Of a DNA stretch of 64,000 bases, positions 58,018 through 64,000 are shown one piece after another. A program made the translations under genes and the position numbers. Positions within the stretch are counted from its first letter, which is position 1. Each line of letters starts with the position of its first letter. The stretch is from Primulina eburnea (taxonomy: Eukaryota; Streptophyta; Magnoliopsida; Lamiales; Gesneriaceae), in assembly GCF_022965805.1 (NCBI RefSeq), contig NC_133115.1, positions 33,099,321 to 33,163,320 on the forward strand, given 5' to 3'. The notes beneath the pieces are model-generated. The model saw only the letters and a program-made list of their open reading frames with translations. It searched no databases and had not been told where the DNA came from.

Positions 58018-58347
58018 ATGACTGATATCAGGAAAGGGAATCTGTCGGCGCGTCGCAAATCTACCCGTCTGCAGAGGAGTGCACCCGCGTCTATACAGAT
58101 CGCTCCGGCTATGGAGTGGAACGTGGCCATACCTCTCTTGTCGCCGTTGATTCTGTCGCCTGTGACGAATAATCTGACTGAGGAGAGGAAGTCCTGCTGT
58201 GATCGTAAAAACGAAGCGCCGGCGCCGGTGAATGTGGCTGGGAATCCGGATGTGGTTATGAAGAAATGGCAGCACCCGGCGCAGCCGTTCGGTTATGAGC
58301 CGGTTCCACTTTTGCCGTTTCTGTGTGCCGGAAATTTAGATAGATGA
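58018..58347 (+). CDS. Small conserved plant protein of unknown function
   Basis: This is a 109-residue intronless frame, MTDIRKGNLSARRKSTRLQR at the start and ending PFLCAGNLDR. The N-terminal third is basic and Ser/Arg-rich; the middle is Pro/Leu-rich; the C-terminus has MKKWQHPAQPFGYEPVPLLP, a W-Q-H-P-x-x-P-F-x-Y-E-P pattern that I associate with a family of short uncharacterised dicot proteins. There is no signal peptide or membrane segment. GC content over the frame is far higher than its flanks, and a TATA box, leader and AT-rich 3' flank surround it correctly, so it is very likely a real gene. The function is not known to me. Confidence 0.8.
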   Translation: MTDIRKGNLSARRKSTRLQRSAPASIQIAPAMEWNVAIPLLSPLILSPVTNNLTEERKSCCDRKNEAPAPVNVAGNPDVVMKKWQHPAQPFGYEPVPLLPFLCAGNLDR

Positions 58348-58564
58348 TGATATCCTTTTTCTAGGGTTTTTTTTTTATTTTTTTTGTCAATAATGTATAT
58401 TCCTAGATTTTTATGAGATGTGATTGGTGTATTTAGTTTCACAATATTACAATTTTGAACATATATTTTGTATTTAACCTGCTTTTGATTTAAGATGGTG
58501 TCGATATGAAAAAAGGAAAACAAATAAATCTCCCTCCTTGTTTTTTTTTTCAGAATATTTGAAC

Positions 58565-58567
<3 letters not shown>

Positions 58568-58634
<67 letters not shown>
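58568..58634. repeat. (AT)n microsatellite
   Basis: About 66 bp of uninterrupted AT dinucleotides in the 3' flank of the small-protein gene. Confidence 0.95.
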
Positions 58635-58637
<3 letters not shown>

Positions 58638-58639
58638 AT

Positions 58640-60130
58640 GATTGTATAAAAACAAAATAAAGTTATGATTGATGATTAATAAATAATTATAATTTTATTT
58701 AAGTTGTTGATTTAAATATCAGTTAGATTTTGATGAAAGTGAACCTCGCAGGCAAAAACTTGTGTTTTACTGTTTAGGGTTTAATGTTTCATGGTAATGA
58801 TAAATATTATTTTTAATGATAATTAAGAATACTATTTTTGATCCAATATTCGCTCATGTCATCAAGTTTTCGACACGAGTAAAACAGAAGTTTATGATAA
58901 TATTTTTCATGTATTTTCAAACTTGACCCATCTTCTACTTAAACAAGTTGATAGCATTCATACGAAAAGCCAAATGTTGTCATCAGTAGACAGCCGAAGC
59001 ATCATCAGTTAGGCAAGTGGAAGTTCTTTTCCAAGAAAAAAAATTGTAAAAAATGACATAGATCCGACATTCGACGCATCCAGGTTGTTCTCGTACGCTG
59101 TACACAAATCAAGTCTTTTTTCGGTTCGAATCGAGCTCATGATTTGCGCAACTATGCCGGCGTACGCGAGAGAAAACTTTTTGACCAATCATTTTTACCA
59201 ATTGAATGGATTATGTCTTGTACATATGCGTTGAAGGTAATAAAAAAAAGCTTAGGATCGGAGTTGGACGAGAAGAAAGTTTCATGGACGGTTTTGAACG
59301 AGAGAAGATGGTGAAAGATCTTTTTTTGGACCTTGACTATCTCACTCCCATTGTTAACACTTCAATTTTTCAACCTAATCTCATCTCTCACCCCCAACGT
59401 TTGTTAGTTGGTTTAACTTGTATATATGCTGATCTGCAGTTCAATATATTTATATTTGTTTTGTCATAAGGATAAGGAGTAATATTTTTTTAAGTTTGGC
59501 TCAAAACGAATAAAAATAAATTTGAAGTTCTTTCAAAGATAAGCACGACAGAATTTGAGGTGTGGGCAGTCGAATATTTTTAAGTATAAAATAAGCGATT
59601 GTTGTCTTTTGGACGTGGAGAAAAGTACAATATCTGTTTGGAATATTTTATAACATCAAAATGAGAAAAATAAAAAAATGATTAATGGTGGGGGCTGCAC
59701 ATAGAAATATAACAAGACATGGTATCTTTTACTTGGCTGGTGTTTTCATATTTTCAAAGGGGAGGTTGAGTGTTTTAATGGAAGATGGTTTGATCTTCTA
59801 CGTGTGGTCAAAAATTGTGACGGTTGAAAGGACATCAATGAGGTTATTGAATTAATAAATTCGTTGCTGAATTTTTCGTATTTGACACATTGCTAAGTAT
59901 TATTATGGAAAAAGACGCACGAAATAATATGCAAATCAATTATACATATTTACATGAATACTGATGAAGTGGTATTCGTCTATTAGATATATAATGTTTT
60001 TATGTTTTATCAAATATCATATAATTTAGAGAAAATATTGTAAAAAAATTATAAGAATGTTCCAGCAAAGTTTGAGATAAAGCAGGGAGAAGTTGAAGAA
60101 AAAATAAGGAGAAAATGTTGAGAACTCTAC
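58640..60130. other. Intergenic stretch without recognised features
   Basis: Open frames up to 87 codons (59206-59469) have no family resemblance and poor start context. Composition is AT-rich. Confidence 0.5.
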
Positions 60131-60134
60131 CCTG

Positions 60135-60699
60135 AGGATGTAAATTAACTAAGTCGCTCGCGAGCTACTCAGATCTCGACTTAATACAAAGTCGTTGAAG
60201 ATCGTTCGTTAAACTTATCGAGTCGAGCTTGAAAAATTTATCGAGTCAAGCCTAAACTCAAGGATATTCGAGTCTTAACCTTGCGAGCCTGTCCGTGAGC
60301 TCAACTAGTTTATTGGGTCTTGAGTGTGCAGTTAACTTGCATTGTCTTACATCGAAATTTTAGTGTAAAAGAAGTTATTGAAAGCATATAAAATGAGAAA
60401 CATCCTCCTTGAATTCTTATATCTTAATCGGTCTTTTGCATAATAATGTTCGGCGAGCTTGAAAATGAGCTTATTTAACGAGTCAACTTACCAAGTGGAA
60501 CTCGAGTCAAACTCATTAAATATGATAAATGAACTATACACGAATCGAACTCGAGCTATTCACGAGGTTAATAATATTAAAATAAGTCGAGCTCGAGCCT
60601 CTTTTCAAAAGCTCGAATCGAGCTCCAACTTATATATTTTAAATTAATCGAGTTCGAGCCTGATACTGTTCGAATAAGCTTGGCTTGTTTACATCTTTA
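60135..60699. mobile_element. hAT-like element with TCGAGC-type subterminal repeats
   Basis: The left end 'gatgtaaattaactaagtcg' and right end 'ggcttgtttacatcttta' are loosely inverted, and both halves are packed with short words around GAGCTCGAGC, TCGAGTC and GAGCTTG. This is the look of plant hAT MITEs with ends like GATGTAAACGAGC. A clean 8-bp duplication is not readable, so borders are approximate. Confidence 0.6.
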
Positions 60700-61855
60700 G
60701 TCCACTCCATCGAAGTTTATATTAGAAATTACACAAGGGCAAAGCTGTAAATAAATTTTGTTGCTTCTTTGACACACCAAAATAGTTATTATGAAGTGCT
60801 CAAATATTATATAATAATAAACATGTATAATTGTGTCCCAAAGAGGTGTTCGAATTGGTAGACTAGTCTAACCCTTAATTAGTAGTATTTCCCATGCCAA
60901 CACTTTTTCGGACAAGTCTGTCACACATAATTTGCTCAGTGCAGTTTAACTAGCAAACATGTTTTGGAAACTATTACGTTATTTCAGAACTTTATTCAAT
61001 GTACACCGGAGAGTAACGATTGAAGTTCCCACTTCATAAAATATATATAGATAAAAGTATTATTCATGAGGATAACATCTACCAAACCCTAATATTCTTT
61101 AAGTTTGTGTATTTGATGGACAAGGAAATCAATCCGCAAAATTAATATCTTCAGTTATTTGCCTAAATATTAGTATTAATCGATATAGCTAGCGATGTTA
61201 TATTAATCGGGCTTACTTTTACCCGAATTATTAATTTGGATCGTTATGGGCTTCTTTTTAAGTTGGCATAGGCATGTATATTTATCAAAGAAGCGCCTAA
61301 ATTGGCCCATCATTATACCAATGATTCAAGTCCAATATGCACATTCCCACGCTCTCCCATAACCGCTGCAAATATGGACAAACGCTTATCAGAAAATAAC
61401 GTTGTTTTAATTTTCTAAACCAAGTTTTCACGATTCGCACATTAATTTTTATCAAATTGTTTTAATTGGAAGAGATAAATAGGTAACTTTATGACCAATA
61501 AATTAGTTATTTAGTCACCGAAATAATTGATTTCGGAAAACTCGAGTTTCATTTGGATAGATCGATTTAAGTAAATGTGTATGATTTGACGATGAATTTT
61601 AAATGACACGTATAGTAATATCAAGTCAAATGACAGACTTTTAAATTTTGTTTACCATATACTTAAAGGGATAAATCCCAAACCCCACGAAGCCCTTGGG
61701 GCAGTTTAGGTAGAATATGTATTTAATATCCAGTGGATTTGTTTTCATGCAACCGATATATACAATGACGATGTTAACTGGTCTGGTCAAATGGACAAGT
61801 AGTCAAGTACGTAGGTGTCGATGAACCTTGACTTACACACTCATACAGGTATTAT
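60700..61855. other. Intergenic stretch without recognised features
   Basis: No open frame of note, no transposon ends seen; AT-rich. Confidence 0.45.
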
Positions 61856-61859
61856 ACAA

Positions 61860-62020
61860 AACGGTCTTACAGGGCTATGTCTGATAAACAAATTGAGCAT
61901 CTCTATCTATACCTGAAATGAAAAGTAATTCGATATAAACAATAATATTTTTTCATGAGTCGGGACATATCGAATATTTGTCTCATACAAGACTCATGAA
62001 ACAGTTTCATAAAAGTTTTA
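61860..62020. mobile_element. Strongly decayed MITE copy
   Basis: It keeps 'acggtcttacagggc', 'aatgaaaagtaattcgatat', 'tttttcatgagtcgggac' and 'gactcatgaaacagtttcat' in family order. Confidence 0.45.
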
Positions 62021-62118
62021 TGAAATTATTAACACCTTTAACTTATAACGGCATCTAACATTAATATTCAAATTTGAAATAAAATCTCGAATTCAACTTG
62101 TGTTTTTTTTTTGTTTTT

Positions 62119-62300
62119 GAGTGAGTTTCATGTGAGACCGTCTCACGGATCATAATCTGTGAGACGGGTCAACCCTACCCATATTCACAATAAAAAATAA
62201 TACTCTTAGCATAAAAAGTGATACTTTTTCATGGGTGACCCAAATAAGAGATCCGTCTCACAAATAATACCTGTGAAACCGTCTCACACAAGTTTTTGCC
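62119..62300 (-). mobile_element. MITE of the 9-bp-TSD family, perfect TSD
   Basis: It starts GAGTGAGTTTCATGTGAGAC and ends AAGTTTTTGCC, 182 bp; TTTGTTTTT flanks it at 62110-62118 and 62301-62309. Confidence 0.92.
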
Positions 62301-62309
62301 TTTGTTTTT

Positions 62310-64000
62310 TTACAAAAATGTAAAACTAAAACCATGTTCCGCCGGGCAAGACACCTACCTTATCAGGAAACCTTCCACTTTGGGGAAAGCCAATAGTTAA
62401 CTTAAAAGTATTCGGTATGCTAATAACTTTTGTATGACTCGTTCCTTGAAAAACATCAACGAATAATTGAGAGAATGAGGGTTCAACTGAACAACATTAC
62501 CACCGCGTAGATGATAGGTCGAAATATAAAGAATTTCAAATAACATTATTATTGAACGAACTTGAAATATATCATAATTAACATGAAATACTATTATATA
62601 AGCATATAAATGAAAAATATGAAGTTTATTGTCTTACGTCTATAAAAGAAATACATTTAATCCAATGGAACATTAGAGTAAAAGATTAAAAGGATACATT
62701 TTATGAGCATTCGAAACTTGTTTTCATTCTCATGTAAAGCAATTAATATTGTTTCCTCATACATAGAGAATACTTAGTTAGATGACCTTTTTTTGACCAT
62801 GGATTTGAAATATTACATCATCAATTTTTACACTTTGTTTAGTCTTTGTATTTCGTGTATGTTTGAAGGTGATTTTGAAAAAAAAAATTGAAGAAATATC
62901 ATAAAATAAAAAACATACATGTATATTAAGGAAAATTACAATTTTAGTATTGTAAGTTGACATGTTTTGAGTTTTAGTTGTGTAACTTGTCAATATTAGG
63001 TTTGCATCCAATAACTTGTTTTTGCCAAAAGAACTAAAGGAAGACGACACTTAATATTTCAAAATGGGAAGAGAAAAACTCGTCGTGTATCTTTATTTTC
63101 GCTTAGATAAATTTTAATATATATAATATACGTTGTATTCTCAAAAACTAGAATTGCAAATTTTCATGTATATTATAACATTCATCACTTACTTAAAGTT
63201 AACTCAATGCTTTAATTGGTTGAAATTATATGGAAATGATTGTTTTCTTAATTAATACTTTTATAACTTGGGGAAGCGTAGATTGTAACTAATATAATCA
63301 AACTAAGTGTGCATATATTTATTTAATCACAAGTAAATGGAACCTTAAACTCGAAGAAAATTTTAAAAAGGAAAAAGGAAGTTATTTTTAATAATATTCC
63401 ATTTTTTAAAATGTTTTTTTAAGGGGGAAAAAACTGAAATTGCTGCTGCATACGTAATTATATCCAAATCAAGTTCTTGGTTTATTAAAGGATTTATGGT
63501 GGATACTATTATGTAAACTATATGTCAGTGAACAATTATATTTCTTTCAAAAACTGCAATTTTGGTTGTATAAATTTGTTTATTTACTATTTTTTTTAAT
63601 ATTGTCTGATTTCTATCTCATTTTCGTATTTTTTGTTTTTGTTTTTTTTTACAATTTTAGTCATTTTTCTTAGAAAATATTGATACGATATACATCGGAA
63701 CAATTTTCCAGTTCTTAATCACATTCACACGTTTGTTCTGTTTAATTATAGCCACAAAATCCGAAAATCAGGAATCCATTTAATTATTTAATTATCATCC
63801 AAAATTTTGTCATTTGATCCAAAAACACCTAACGGGAGATACGAAAACATAATCATTTTCACAGAATGTTATACGTCCACTTCATGGGTTGCAAGAGAAC
63901 GAAGCATGACAAATTTACAATACAATTAATCATCTGAAGTTGCACTATTTATAGCATTTTATCTCTTTGGTTTCTGATATGTGTGTAAACAAATTAAATC
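62310..64000. other. AT-rich intergenic end of the window
   Basis: No gene, RNA gene or transposon end is recognised; the longest open frame (62778-63050, reverse) is F/K/I-rich noise. Confidence 0.5.

Noticed and set aside
58293..58655. 120-codon reverse frame with Ile-Tyr repeat
   Set aside because: It is the (AT)n microsatellite and the antisense of the small-protein gene.
5390..62290. Repeated palindromic GTGAGACCGTCTCAC resembling CRISPR repeats
   Set aside because: Copies are kilobases apart, in both orientations, inside ~182-bp units with target duplications; they are transposon ends in a plant genome.

Overview
The window is plant nuclear DNA. It is AT-rich, its genes carry GT-AG introns, and TA microsatellites, MITEs and retroelement scraps fill the space between them. 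The protein families (11S globulin, CRY2, R2R3-MYB, tau GST, ATL, ERF) are those of a dicot. The very frequent short element ending in GTGAGACCGTCTCAC reminds me of asterid, perhaps Lamiales, genomes; that placement is an inference.

Layout. 71-129 (-): first coding exon of a COP1-interacting-protein-7-like gene that runs off the left edge. 2812-4567 (+): intact four-exon 11S globulin with a seed-type promoter. 5704-6453 (-): tau-class glutathione S-transferase. About 6.5-11.4 kb: gene-free, with two hAT-type elements, a TRIM-like retroelement and a duplicated dispersed repeat. 11398-13727 (-): subgroup-2 R2R3-MYB (MYB13/14/15 type). About 13.8-21.6 kb: repeat-rich and gene-free. 22185-25345 (+): cryptochrome 2, with its start-codon region duplicated just upstream. 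28478-32525 (-): type-1 protein phosphatase catalytic subunit (TOPP), including a 27-bp last exon. 36913-37347 (+): small group-IX ERF. 41395-42405 (-): ATL RING-H2 E3 ligase. 44168-45469 (-): intact 2-oxoglutarate dioxygenase of the ACC-oxidase-homolog type, followed at 49110-50510 (-) by a broken paralogue. 51035-54110 (+): HR-like lesion-inducing protein. 58018-58347 (+): small conserved plant protein of unknown role. The remainder is transposon-derived or featureless AT-rich DNA.

The genes do not form a pathway. Several are light or stress related (CIP7-like and CRY2 both connect to COP1 signalling; MYB, ERF, ATL, GST, 2-ODD and the lesion protein are stress-type), but this is ordinary plant gene order and no operon-like logic is claimed.

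Most notable is a family of roughly 24 copies of a ~182-bp element. At least seven copies are flanked by perfect 9-bp direct repeats that I could read, which points to Mutator-type non-autonomous elements. One site holds three nested insertions: MULE-MITE, then Harbinger-like, then MULE-MITE. Other points of interest are the CRY2 start-region duplication, a promoter duplication in front of the lesion-protein gene, a ~150-bp-arm inverted repeat near the ERF, and a short Helitron with both ends visible. I found no clearly new multi-gene system.
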